Positions 1 to 11,465 of a stretch of DNA of 64,000 nt are shown here, piece after piece. The stretch comes from Sunxiuqinia sp965230765 (GTDB lineage: Bacteria; Bacteroidota; Bacteroidia; Bacteroidales; Prolixibacteraceae). The notes below the pieces were generated by a model that worked only from the letters and a program-made list of their open reading frames with translations, did not search any database and was not told the origin of the DNA. Location of the stretch: the NCBI GenBank assembly GCA_965230765.1, contig CBDDLR010000001.1, positions 1 to 64,000 on the forward strand. Reading direction: 5' to 3'. How positions within the stretch are numbered: position 1 is the first letter of the stretch; every line of letters begins with the position of its first letter. The translations under genes and the position numbers were made by a program.

Positions 1-2295
<2,295 letters not shown>

Positions 2296-2568
2296 TAACT
2301 CGATTATTGTTAATTCTGTTGTTTTAAGGTTGAATGTTCTTTACATTCTTATTTTTTCCCAACATGTCAAAGAACTTTAACTTTTCAGCTGTTAGCTTTA
2401 AGCTAATAACTTCAAGTAAGTTGATATAACCGGAATCGAACCGGATAAAATGCCGCCTGGCATACCATCTTGTTCCAATATTTCAATAAAATGAACGTTT
2501 TGCCTTTTCGAACTTTTTGTCCCCTTTCACTTATGTACGTTTGTACTTATGTACTCCGGCACTTCTTT

Positions 2569-2645
2569 TGGTGGAGAATAAGGGAGTCGAACCCTTGACC
2601 TCTAGAATGCAAATCTAGCGCTCTAGCCAACTGAGCTAATCCCCC
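2569..2645 (-). tRNA. tRNA-Ala (anticodon TGC)
   Basis: The complement folds as a full cloverleaf starting GGGGGATTAGCTCAG. The anticodon stem is CTAGA/TCTAG around loop TTTGCAT, which gives anticodon TGC. The T arm is followed by an encoded CCA end. It sits in the 16S-23S spacer next to tRNA-Ile and is processed from the rRNA transcript. The total of 77 nt includes CCA. Confidence 0.96.
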
Positions 2646-2729
2646 AAATGTTGAGTTCCGGGTTGCATGTTCCGGGTTGCGAGTTGTAATTAACTTTTAA
2701 CCCCAAATTTTAAACCCTGAACTACTTCA

Positions 2730-2775
2730 TGGTAGTCCCGCCCATCCCGATAGCTATCGGGATTGAACTGGTGGG
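2730..2775 (-). repeat. Partial duplicate of the tRNA-Ile 3' end with a palindrome in its T loop
   Basis: On the minus strand, just 3' of tRNA-Ile, a second copy of its T arm and 3' acceptor strand is visible. It ends CGGGACTACCA, so it includes a CCA end. An 18-base perfect palindrome (TCCCGATAGCTATCGGGA, 2745-2762) replaces the middle of the T loop. The flanking halves (complement of 2763-2775 and of 2730-2744) match the intact tRNA with few changes. The intact tRNA ends CAA instead of CCA. The likely history is a tandem duplication followed or caused by insertion of a short palindromic element; that history is inference. Confidence 0.75.
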
Positions 2776-2780
2776 CCTTG

Positions 2781-2854
2781 TAGTCCCGCCCAGACTTGAA
2801 CTGGGGACCTCTACATTATCAGTGTAGCGCTCTAACCAGCTGAGCTACGGGACT
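2781..2854 (-). tRNA. tRNA-Ile (anticodon GAT)
   Basis: The complement begins AGTCCCGTAGCTCAGC and folds fully. The acceptor stem is AGTCCCG/CGGGACT, the anticodon stem is CTACA/TGTAG, and the loop CTGATAA gives anticodon GAT. The T arm is CCCAG/CTGGG. The gene as drawn is 74 nt and does not encode CCA (the next bases are CAA), although the duplicated 3' end just downstream does. It lies in the 16S-23S spacer. Confidence 0.95.
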
Positions 2855-2974
2855 GTCTGTGAATGCCTGCAGCTTCAAGCCACAAGCCATAAGCCGACAG
2901 CTATCCGCGTTTGCCCTGATATCTTTTAAAAAAGTAGTGATAAAGAAAAAATGCCCAATCTTAACCCAAGCTCC

Positions 2975-4497
<1,523 letters not shown>

Positions 4498-4717
4498 ATA
4501 AAAAATTGTCAGGTCATTTAGACCAATCTTGTCTAGCTCGTGGATTAAAACTGTTTAATAGCAATTCTTCCTTATCTTTCTACTTTTTCAATATTTTCAA
4601 TGAACTTTTTACCGCAAAAAAACGCCGCCCTGAAAAAGCGCGGCATATATATGTCTTTTCCGCAATATGTACCTTCTTATTTTACTCCCCCGCATGGCTT
4701 GCAAGCCAACGGGGCGG

Positions 4718-4747
4718 CAAAGTTAACAAGCTTTTTGTTACCCGCAA
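4718..4747 (-). promoter_or_regulatory. rRNA operon promoter, 16S-proximal
   Basis: On the minus strand there is TTG (preceded by TT), then 19 bases, then TAACTTTG. This fits the Bacteroidota housekeeping consensus TTG-N19-TAnnTTTG exactly. Transcription would start near 4711, about 210 nt before the mature 16S. Its spacer begins CGGG and contains AAAAAGCT, much like the promoter at 5024-5053. Confidence 0.75.
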
Positions 4748-4875
4748 AATTTTAAAGCCTTTTTTCAAAACTTTTTTTTTGCCCTGCCCGTGCCCGGTAT
4801 CTTACGTACAAGTACGCCGCCCGGTTACACTGAACACCCAAAAAACTTAAAGAACCATGCCCTGTAAAGCGGCTG

Positions 4876-4906
4876 CAAAGTAAAGCGTTTATTTTTTAAC
4901 TTCCAA
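4876..4906 (-). promoter_or_regulatory. Possible middle rRNA promoter (weak match)
   Basis: On the minus strand a TTTGG is followed about 20 bases later by TTACTTTG, one mismatch from TAnnTTTG. It lies between two better promoters and would be the middle member of a tandem array. The match is imperfect, so this is tentative. Confidence 0.35.
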
Positions 4907-5023
4907 ATGTTTTTTCAAACTTTTTTCAAGCCAAAAAACAAACACCATAAAACCCCCAAAAAACCGCAATGAACAACGCTTTCTTATCTAACGGACAAAA
5001 CCCGTAAAACCCAAAAGCGGGTG

Positions 5024-5053
5024 CAAATATAGGCAGCTTTTTTATTCCCGCAA
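5024..5053 (-). promoter_or_regulatory. rRNA operon promoter, distal
   Basis: On the minus strand there is TTG, 19 bases, then TATATTTG, a perfect Bacteroidota-type promoter. Its spacer (CGGGAAT then AAAAAAGCT) resembles that of the 16S-proximal promoter. This suggests duplicated promoter modules. The leader to the mature 16S would be about 520 nt. Confidence 0.7.
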
Positions 5054-5308
5054 TACCCAAAACAAACTTTTTTCAAAGCTTTGCAAAAACAACAAACAAA
5101 CACCACTGAACGGCAACTACTTACAACAACAAAAAAAATGCAGGAAAATTGAAATTTACATAACCCATTTCTTCAACTCAAGGATTCTTCATGTTAATTC
5201 TATGCAGTTATAATAAAAAAACACCCGCCTACGTTTTTGGATTTAGCTGTTCTTTTCCGAAATTTGGTAAAAGGTCTTTTAAAAATTTCACATATTAAAT
5301 TGACAAAA

Positions 5309-5920
5309 ATGAAAACTCCACATACTTTCAGTAAGATTATCCTATTATTATTAATAACCAGTATTCCCTTTCTTGGCTTTTCCCAGGTAAGAAAAGTTGA
5401 AAATATTTCTGACACGACCAATTTGGAAGGTCAATTTGATTATTTATTTAAAAGATCCAGCCGCTATCAGGAGTATAAAGTTATTCCAATTAGTGGGTAC
5501 AATCATGTAAAACAAAACTCGCTGGACACCATTAATAAACACAAAAATGAAATTATTAAGCTAAAAAGTGAAATCAGTACACTTAATACGGACCTATCTT
5601 CCCAAAAAAGTGAAGTTGAAAAACTGAATGAGGAACTAAAAACTGCCGAAGATACACGCAATAGCATAAACTTTTTAGGAATAAGCATCAACAAGGGATC
5701 ATACAACTTTATTATTTGGACGCTAATTTTCATTCTGGCTATTATTTCCGCTATTTTGTTCTTAATATATAAAAGAGGTCACCAGGTTGTTAGTGAAACC
5801 AAAGAACGCCTTGGAGAAGTTCAGGAAGAATTTGAGGCACATCGCAAGAATGCATTGGTCAGGGAGCAAAAACTGGCAAGGGAACTGATGGATGTAAAGT
5901 TGAAATCGAAATCAAGATAG
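5309..5920 (+). CDS. Conserved Bacteroidota membrane coiled-coil protein, function unknown
   Basis: The product is about 203 residues. It starts with a signal peptide (MKTPHTFSKI, a hydrophobic core, then GFSQ). A periplasmic segment contains SSRYQEYKVIP, followed by a heptad-rich coiled coil (KLKSEISTLNTDL region). One transmembrane helix lies at about residues 130-150, and a charged cytoplasmic helix with EEFEAHRKNALVREQ follows. I recognise this domain order from Flavobacteria and relatives, where databases often carry the label tRNA (guanine-N1)-methyltransferase. Nothing here resembles a methyltransferase, so I leave the function open. An in-frame ATG-like start at 5237 is possible, but 5309 gives a clean signal peptide. 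The gene stands alone, divergent from the rRNA operon and convergent with the acyl-CoA dehydrogenase operon. Confidence 0.85.
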   Translation: MKTPHTFSKIILLLLITSIPFLGFSQVRKVENISDTTNLEGQFDYLFKRSSRYQEYKVIPISGYNHVKQNSLDTINKHKNEIIKLKSEISTLNTDLSSQKSEVEKLNEELKTAEDTRNSINFLGISINKGSYNFIIWTLIFILAIISAILFLIYKRGHQVVSETKERLGEVQEEFEAHRKNALVREQKLARELMDVKLKSKSR

Positions 5921-5969
5921 AAGAGTTTGAAGATAGAAGATGGGAGATGGAAGACCTTCAGACATAAAA

Positions 5970-5993
5970 AAGGGCTGACCGAAGCCAACCCTT
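5970..5993. terminator. Hairpin between convergent genes, likely bidirectional terminator
   Basis: An AAGGG/CCCTT stem with some inner pairs is flanked by an A run on the left and T-rich sequence on the right. It lies between the plus-strand gene ending at 5920 and the minus-strand gene ending at 6017. Stem quality is modest. Confidence 0.5.
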
Positions 5994-6016
5994 ATTATAT
6001 AATACTTCTAGCTCAA

Positions 6017-7732
6017 TTATTCAGTCATTTCGTATTTGTATGCACCCAAATCCCGAAGATCAGAAGTTCTGATAAATTCAGCATGACCTTTAATTTGCGC
6101 TTTTGCAATACGAATGAAGTTTTTAGCTGACTTGGCAAACATCGGCTCACGATTGGCATCCAGTACCAACAAGTAACCCATAATAATATTACCAGCCATT
6201 TCAACCATACGACGAGCGTGGAAATCGACAAATTCAGTGTCATTTACTGAAGTAACTTTGTTTACAGCCTGCTCATATTCGTCAGTCAAGATGATTAATG
6301 TACGCTTCAAGTGTTCCAATTCAGGAGAAACTTTCTCTGCTTCATACACACGAATTTGGTTTAGGTAGGAACCTGTGGTAACACCACGAATTGCAGCAAC
6401 AACCTGCAACTGGGTTGTACCTTCATAAATTGATGTAATACGAGCATCACGATAGATACGTTCAACCGGGTAATCTTTCATAAAACCAGAACCACCATGA
6501 ATTTGAACAGCATCGTAAGCCAACTGGTTACTGTACTCAGAAGCCATACCTTTTACAAGTGGTGTATAAATATCAGCTAAACGCTGGTATTTTTTCATTT
6601 CAGCACGTTCTTCTTTTTCAAGCTTACGCTCTTCTGCAATATGCATGTATGTTTTATATACATCAACAAAACGCGCAGTTTCATATAATAATGTACGTGA
6701 TGCATCCAGTTTTGCTTTCATGTTTGCTAGCATTTCATAAACAGCAGGGAAGCGCATGATAGCTTTTCCAAACTGAACACGCTCTTTCGCATAATCCAAT
6801 GCTTCGCGGTAAGCAGCCTCAGAAACACCTACTGATTGAGCAGCGATACCCAAGCGGGCTCCGTTCATCAGTGCCATTACATATTTGATCAAGCCCATCT
6901 TGCGGTCACCACATAATACAGCAGGAGCATCTTTAAAAACAAGCTCACAAGTTGGGGAACCAATGATACCCAATTTGTGCTCGATACGACGAACAGTTAT
7001 ACCTCCATCATATTTATCGTGAATGAACATAGAAAGACCACGACCATCAGAAGTACCTGGCTCTGAACGGGCAAGTACCAAAGAAATATGGCCATCGCCA
7101 TTGGTAATGAAACGTTTTACACCATTCAACAACCACTTACCTGATTTTTCATCGTAAGTTGCTTTCAGCTGAACAGCCTGAAGGTCTGAACCTGCATCTG
7201 GCTCAGTCAAGTCCATTGCCATTGTTTCACCTTGGCAAACACGGGTCAGGAATTTTTCTTTTTGTTCTTCGTTTGCGAATTCATTGATTGTTTCTGCACA
7301 ATCCTGCAATCCCCAAATGTTTACAAAACCTGCATCGGCACGCGAAACAATATCAGCAGCCATAATGTAAGGTACAATTGGGAAGTTCAGCCCACCATAT
7401 TGGCGAGGAAGCGACATACCCATCAAACCAGCTTTGTTCAATGCTTCGATGTTTTCTTCTGTACCACGTGCATAAATTACACGGCCATCAACAACCTGCG
7501 GGCCTTCTGCATCAATAGATTCAGCATTTGGGCCAACAATTTCACCACAAATTTCACCAACAACATCCAACACGCGGTCAAAGCTGTCCATGGCATCTTC
7601 GTGATCCATTGGGGCATAATCAAACTTATCTTTTTCAGAGAAATTCCTTTCCTTCAAACGAACGATTTTCTCCATTAATGGATGATCTAAGTGGAATTTC
7701 AGCTCTTTATTATCGGTATAAAAATTAGCCAT
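6017..7732 (-). CDS. Acyl-CoA dehydrogenase
   Basis: A 571-residue FAD enzyme that would oxidise an acyl-CoA to the 2-enoyl-CoA and pass electrons to the EtfAB pair encoded just upstream. Visible motifs are MAMDLTEPDAGSDLQAV and RFITNGDGHIS in the middle domain. HGGSGFMKDYPVERIYRDA is followed by SIYEGTTQLQ, which holds the expected catalytic Glu. It is longer than the usual 380-residue enzymes because of an N-terminal extension of about 75 residues and a C-terminal helical extension, as in the larger Bacteroidota and AidB/ACAD-C-like forms. It is the last gene of an etfB-etfA-acd operon, 29 bases after etfA. The substrate cannot be read from sequence; a short or medium chain acyl-CoA is plausible. 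Confidence 0.92.
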   Translation of the reverse strand: MANFYTDNKELKFHLDHPLMEKIVRLKERNFSEKDKFDYAPMDHEDAMDSFDRVLDVVGEICGEIVGPNAESIDAEGPQVVDGRVIYARGTEENIEALNKAGLMGMSLPRQYGGLNFPIVPYIMAADIVSRADAGFVNIWGLQDCAETINEFANEEQKEKFLTRVCQGETMAMDLTEPDAGSDLQAVQLKATYDEKSGKWLLNGVKRFITNGDGHISLVLARSEPGTSDGRGLSMFIHDKYDGGITVRRIEHKLGIIGSPTCELVFKDAPAVLCGDRKMGLIKYVMALMNGARLGIAAQSVGVSEAAYREALDYAKERVQFGKAIMRFPAVYEMLANMKAKLDASRTLLYETARFVDVYKTYMHIAEERKLEKEERAEMKKYQRLADIYTPLVKGMASEYSNQLAYDAVQIHGGSGFMKDYPVERIYRDARITSIYEGTTQLQVVAAIRGVTTGSYLNQIRVYEAEKVSPELEHLKRTLIILTDEYEQAVNKVTSVNDTEFVDFHARRMVEMAGNIIMGYLLVLDANREPMFAKSAKNFIRIAKAQIKGHAEFIRTSDLRDLGAYKYEMTE

Positions 7733-7761
7733 TTTAAAATAATTTTTGGTTCACGAAGTGC

Positions 7762-8781
7762 TTACTTGGTGTTTGATTTATAAAACTTGATCATTTTAGG
7801 GATGATTTCAGCAACATCACCTGTAATCACATAGTCTGCAACAGCATTAATTGGTGCTTCAGCATCGGTATTGATTGCAATAATCTGAGCCGATTCTTCC
7901 ATACCTGCACGGTGCTGGATTTGTCCTGAAATACCACAAGCGATGTACAATTTTGGACGAACAGTCACACCTGTCTGACCAATTTGACGCTCGTGATCTG
8001 CATAGCCGGCATCAACTGCAGCACGTGAAGCACCCACTTCACCGCCTAGCACATCAGCCAATTCATAAAGTAGTTCGAAGTTTTCTTTCGATCCCATTCC
8101 ATATCCACCAGCAACAACGATTGGAGCAGCTTTCATATTCACTTTGCTTTTCTCCATGTGGCGTTCAATAATTTCAACCACAAAATCTTCGTCTTTCAGG
8201 TATTTATTTGGATCAAGCTTTACAACTTTTCCTTTGTATTTTGGATCAACCACTTCTTTTTTCATCACACCCTCGCGAACTGTTGCCATTTGAGGGCGGC
8301 AGTCAGGGTTGATAATGGTTGCAATAATGTTTCCACCAAATGCAGGACGAATTTGGTACAGTAGGTTTTCATACTTTTTAGCCTGCTTTTTGTCTTCATG
8401 ATCACCAATGACCAAGCTGGTACAGTCAGCGGTCAATCCACTATGTAAAGCTGAAGAAACTCGAGGGCCTAAATCACGGCCAATTGAAGATGCACCCATC
8501 AGGGCAATTTGAGGTTTCAACTCTTCAAACAAACCTACAATAATTGATGTATGAGGAAGGGTTGTGTATGGATACAAACGCTTATCGTCTGCCAGGTACA
8601 ACGTATCAACCCCATAAGGGAAAATTTGCTTTTCAATGCCGTCCAAATCAGCACCGATTGCAATCGCTTCCAGCTTACATTCCAATTCGTTGGCCAATGT
8701 GCGGCCTTTGGTCATTAATTCCTGGCTAACCTCAGCAACCTGACCATCTTCTATTTCGCAATAAACAAATACGCTACTCAT
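7762..8781 (-). CDS. etfA: Electron transfer flavoprotein alpha subunit
   Basis: A 339-residue EtfA/FixB. The N-terminal adenine-nucleotide-alpha-hydrolase-like domain begins SVFVYCEIEDGQ. The C-terminal FAD domain carries GASRAAVDAGY, GQTGVTVRPKLYIACGISG, then QHRAGM and INTDAEAPI, all typical FAD-binding landmarks. The usual HLAGM is HRAGM here, a small departure. It forms a heterodimer with EtfB (20 bases upstream) and carries electrons from the acyl-CoA dehydrogenase downstream to the quinone pool or, if bifurcating, to ferredoxin/NADH partners. Operon membership is clear from spacing and order. Confidence 0.96.
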   Translation of the reverse strand: MSSVFVYCEIEDGQVAEVSQELMTKGRTLANELECKLEAIAIGADLDGIEKQIFPYGVDTLYLADDKRLYPYTTLPHTSIIVGLFEELKPQIALMGASSIGRDLGPRVSSALHSGLTADCTSLVIGDHEDKKQAKKYENLLYQIRPAFGGNIIATIINPDCRPQMATVREGVMKKEVVDPKYKGKVVKLDPNKYLKDEDFVVEIIERHMEKSKVNMKAAPIVVAGGYGMGSKENFELLYELADVLGGEVGASRAAVDAGYADHERQIGQTGVTVRPKLYIACGISGQIQHRAGMEESAQIIAINTDAEAPINAVADYVITGDVAEIIPKMIKFYKSNTK

Positions 8782-8801
8782 AATTTTTCAAGTTTTAAAG
8801 G

Positions 8802-9677
8802 TTATCCAATCGCATGACTTTCAATCAGCTCACGCATCAATTGGTCAATATCACTATCTTTTGAAGTAATCACTTTTGCTTCTTTTGCTTGAAGAACCAC
8901 GTTCTCAATTGTTTTCACTTTTGTTGGCGAACCGCTCAAGCCTAATTCAGCATGATCCACTTCAATATCATTCACTGTCAATTCAGAAATAGTCAGGTAT
9001 GGACGATCATTGTACAAGTGCAGGTAATCTTCGTTTGAGTTTTGAAGCTCAGTTACCGTTTTTGCATGCTTGTATTTCATGATCAATTTCGCATTGCGGG
9101 CACGGCAGTCAGGAGCCGAACCATTTACTGTCATCACCATTGGTATTGGACAAGTAACAGTTTCCACACCACGTTCTAAACGACGTTTCATGCTTATCTT
9201 TTTGTTTTTGATATCCAGCACTTCTTCTACGTAAGTTACCTGTGGCAAACCAAGTTTTTCAGCAACCTGTGGCCCAACTTGCGCAGTGTCACCATCAATC
9301 GCCTGGCGACCAGCAATAATGATATCAAATGCATTGTCTTTTTTCAAGGCCTGTGAAATGGCGTAAGAAGTTGCCAATGTATCCGAACCAGCAAAAGCAC
9401 GGTCGGTAAGCAAAATACCACCATCTGCACCACGGAACATACCTTCACGGATAATTTCAGCAGCACGGCCTGGTCCCATCGTCATAATGTGAATGGTAGA
9501 GCCTGGGAATTTGTCTTTAATACGAAGTGCCTGCTCCAAAGCATTCAAATCTTCCGGGTTAAAAATAGCCGGAAGAGCCGCACGGTTAATCGTCCCGTCG
9601 GCTTTCATAGCGTCTTTACCAACATTCCTTGTATCAGGAACTTGCTTGGCTAAAACGACAATTCTAAATTCTTTCAT
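8802..9677 (-). CDS. etfB: Electron transfer flavoprotein beta subunit
   Basis: A 291-residue EtfB/FixA, first gene of the etfB-etfA-acd operon. The N-terminus reads VVLAKQVPDTRNVG and continues to IFNPEDLNALEQALRIKD. IIAGRQAIDGDTAQVGPQ is the nucleotide-binding loop. The NPEDLNALEEAL-like segment and the length (over 260) resemble ETFs from anaerobes, which include electron-bifurcating types, more than the mitochondrial type. Whether this one bifurcates cannot be settled by eye. A strong promoter lies 42 bases upstream. Confidence 0.95.
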   Translation of the reverse strand: MKEFRIVVLAKQVPDTRNVGKDAMKADGTINRAALPAIFNPEDLNALEQALRIKDKFPGSTIHIMTMGPGRAAEIIREGMFRGADGGILLTDRAFAGSDTLATSYAISQALKKDNAFDIIIAGRQAIDGDTAQVGPQVAEKLGLPQVTYVEEVLDIKNKKISMKRRLERGVETVTCPIPMVMTVNGSAPDCRARNAKLIMKYKHAKTVTELQNSNEDYLHLYNDRPYLTISELTVNDIEVDHAELGLSGSPTKVKTIENVVLQAKEAKVITSKDSDIDQLMRELIESHAIG

Positions 9678-9718
9678 CGTGATATCTTTTGTTTAGATTT
9701 TCTCAGTTTTAAGGGAGG

Positions 9719-9749
9719 CAAATATAGTAATCCAACCCTAAGAAATCAA
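9719..9749 (-). promoter_or_regulatory. Promoter of the etfB-etfA-acd operon
   Basis: On the minus strand there is TTG, 20 bases, then TATATTTG, a close fit to the Bacteroidota consensus. Expected start of transcription is near 9712, about 35 nt upstream of the etfB ATG. Confidence 0.75.
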
Positions 9750-9750
9750 G

Positions 9751-10120
9751 AGAATCAGCGTTTTGCGGCTTATCACCCCTGCATCACAAAACCAACGATT
9801 ACAACATGAAACACTTTTTAACACTTACACATGGCTGAACCTCCCAAACAACAAGCATTTAGAACAAATTCAGCGATTTTTCAAAAAATCTTATACGCAA
9901 CGACTATCTCTTATTTAGAATGATTTTAAGAAAGTAGAGATATTGGATGGCTGGATACTTGTATCGCGATTTACAAATTAGGAAACAGAAAAAGGATGTC
10001 ATCTTTTTGAAGAGATGACATCCCTTTCTTGTTTTGGAATTTTGATAACTTGGTGCAAAAAAAGAACCCTTTGTCCGTTTTTACGTTAAACACACAAAAT
10101 AACTTAAAAAACAAGCAGGC
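9751..10120. other. Intergenic region with an orphan terminator-like hairpin
   Basis: About 370 bases with no open frame that looks like a protein. The main structure is the 11-bp perfect hairpin at 9994-10023. The stretch 9940-9990 has slightly different composition and may be the tail of a lost gene or of a small RNA, but I cannot identify it. Confidence 0.5.
9994..10023 (+). terminator. Strong stem-loop followed by a T-rich tail
   Basis: GGATGTCATCT and AGATGACATCC form a perfect 11-bp stem around an 8-base loop, followed by CTTTCTTGTTTT. It looks like an intrinsic terminator reading rightward, yet there is no plus-strand gene in the preceding 4 kb. It may end a small RNA or a decayed gene. 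Confidence 0.55.
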
Positions 10121-10408
10121 ATGTCATTTAAATCAAAATTCAAGTTTGTCTTTTTTGCTGTTAGCAGCTTTGCTATAGCGTTGATTGTTGGTTTATTCGA
10201 AGAAGGATTGGAAAACGCTAATTGGCTTACCCGTTTTAATGACTGGATTGAGATTTTTATTTACTTCATTTTCATTTTTCTTGGTGAAGTAATTTTTGCC
10301 AAGGCTATTTTTAAGAATTATCATGGAGTGTTAAAAGCTGCACTGAGTGTAATTGGTGGTGCAATAATCGGCATTTTTATGGTCATCACTTTCGTGCTGA
10401 CAAAATAA
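10121..10408 (+). CDS. Small membrane protein, unknown function
   Basis: 95 residues. After a short basic N-terminus (MSFKSKFK) there are three predicted membrane segments at about residues 9-25, 43-62 and 70-92. The loop between the first two is acidic and aromatic (EEGLENANWLTRFNDW). I do not recognise the family. The start fits with GCAGGC upstream and no longer in-frame alternative. It stands alone between the etf operon promoter and a MITE-like repeat. Composition and hydropathy support a real gene, but nothing shows its role. Confidence 0.7.
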   Translation: MSFKSKFKFVFFAVSSFAIALIVGLFEEGLENANWLTRFNDWIEIFIYFIFIFLGEVIFAKAIFKNYHGVLKAALSVIGGAIIGIFMVITFVLTK

Positions 10409-10442
10409 AGTTTTTAAAAAAGCAAAGGGTCGACATATAGAA

Positions 10443-10544
10443 TGTCCTAAAATAGAAGTCAAGTATTTCAACGACTTTTTACCCTTAAATACCCTAAAGG
10501 GAAATCGTTGAAAATCAATTGATACCTCAGGTCTTTTGGCACAG
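10443..10544. repeat. MITE-like palindromic element, copy 1
   Basis: The core is a 46-base hairpin at about 10467-10512 with ends TTCAACGA and TCGTTGAA and inner parts ACCCTTAA and CCCTAAAGGG. It matches, in opposite orientation, the core of the element at 41462-41604. Degenerate outer ends are visible as TGTCCTAAAAT (left) and the complement of TTTTGGCACA (right). They correspond to the TGTCCAAAAAGTA terminal repeats of the second copy. Confidence 0.7.
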
Positions 10545-10576
10545 CTCCTTTTTACTTAGCAATATAAAAAACAGAT

Positions 10577-11347
10577 TTACAGAACAAGCTTAGTTCCTCC
10601 ACTTTTTATGCTTGGAATATTGGTAATGCGAACCAACGAAACGCCTTTTTCAATGGCGTTAAAACTGTTATCCAGCTTAGGGATCATTCCGGTATGGATA
10701 GCACCGGATTGTTGAAGTGATTTGAATTGGCTATGAGTTAATGAGTCAATCACTGAATTATCGTCTTCGGCATCTTGCAACACACCTGGCTTTTCAAAGC
10801 AGTAAACCAGCTCCACATCAAAATAACGGCTAAAAGCAATGGCCGCTTCAGCTGCAATGGTATCTGCATTTGTGTTTAGCATCTGTCCATTTTTATCATG
10901 GGTAAGTGGGGCAAGTACCGGAACCACTTGTTTTTCCACCAACAATTTTAACTCATCCACATGCACAGAAACTATATCGCCTGCAAACCCATAGTCAATA
11001 TCTTTTACCGGGCGTTTTACAGCTTGCATGTAGTTCAGGTCTGCACCCGTAAGGCCAATTGCATTCATGCCTTTTGCCTGTAATGAAGCCACGATGCTTT
11101 TATTTACTAAACCGCCGTAAACCATGGTCACTACCTCAAGCATCGGCTTGTCAGTAATACGCCGCCCATCAACCATTTTGGTTTCAACCCCTAAACGTTC
11201 GGCCATAGCAGTTGCTGATCGGCCACCTCCGTGCACCAACACTTTATTTCCTTCAAGCTCAGAAAACCGGGTAAGCAAATCATTTAAGGAATCTGCTTCT
11301 TCTACTACCTTTCCGCCTACTTTGACGATGGTGAGTTTTTGTGTCAT
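10577..11347 (-). CDS. argB: N-acetyl/N-succinyl-glutamate kinase
   Basis: A 256-residue amino-acid kinase. It phosphorylates the gamma carboxylate of N-acylglutamate, the second step of arginine synthesis. The lysine-glycine loop is IVKVGGKVVE, the substrate loop is VLVHGGGRSATA, and the ATP site includes NTNADTIAAEAA. It is the last gene of the arg/pro operon, 118 bases after argF'. Because the neighbouring transcarbamylase has the succinyl-type residue, the natural substrate is probably N-succinylglutamate; this is inferred from the pathway, not from ArgB itself. Confidence 0.93.
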   Translation of the reverse strand: MTQKLTIVKVGGKVVEEADSLNDLLTRFSELEGNKVLVHGGGRSATAMAERLGVETKMVDGRRITDKPMLEVVTMVYGGLVNKSIVASLQAKGMNAIGLTGADLNYMQAVKRPVKDIDYGFAGDIVSVHVDELKLLVEKQVVPVLAPLTHDKNGQMLNTNADTIAAEAAIAFSRYFDVELVYCFEKPGVLQDAEDDNSVIDSLTHSQFKSLQQSGAIHTGMIPKLDNSFNAIEKGVSLVRITNIPSIKSGGTKLVL

Positions 11348-11383
11348 GTGTATTGCTATATAATGTAGTTTACCATCATCTTG

Positions 11384-11450
11384 TTCCGATAACTATCGGA
11401 ATTGATTCAGTATCTCGATCTTAGTACAGATGCTGAAACAAGTTCAGCAT
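11384..11450. repeat. Two short palindromic hairpins in the argF'-argB gap
   Basis: TTCCGATA/TATCGGAA (11384-11401) is a near relative of the TCCCGATAGCTATCGGGA palindrome inside the tRNA-Ile remnant. ATGCTGAA/TTCAGCAT (11430-11450) is a second hairpin of a type I know as frequent between Bacteroidota genes. Neither is followed by a T run, so they look like dispersed repeats. They could still affect argB expression. Confidence 0.6.
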
Positions 11451-11465
11451 GACATTAGCCGTGAA

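Larger units (their letters stand above)
4498..5308. other. rRNA leader and upstream region without genes
   Basis: This 0.8 kb stretch is AT-rich with many A and T runs. It separates the 16S gene from the next plus-strand gene. It holds at least two good minus-strand promoters for the rRNA operon (listed separately) and a small GC hairpin, GCCGC/GCGGC, at 4624-4644. An open frame at 4371-4850 overlaps the 16S gene and has no protein-like composition; I do not call it. I see nothing else coding. Confidence 0.7.
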
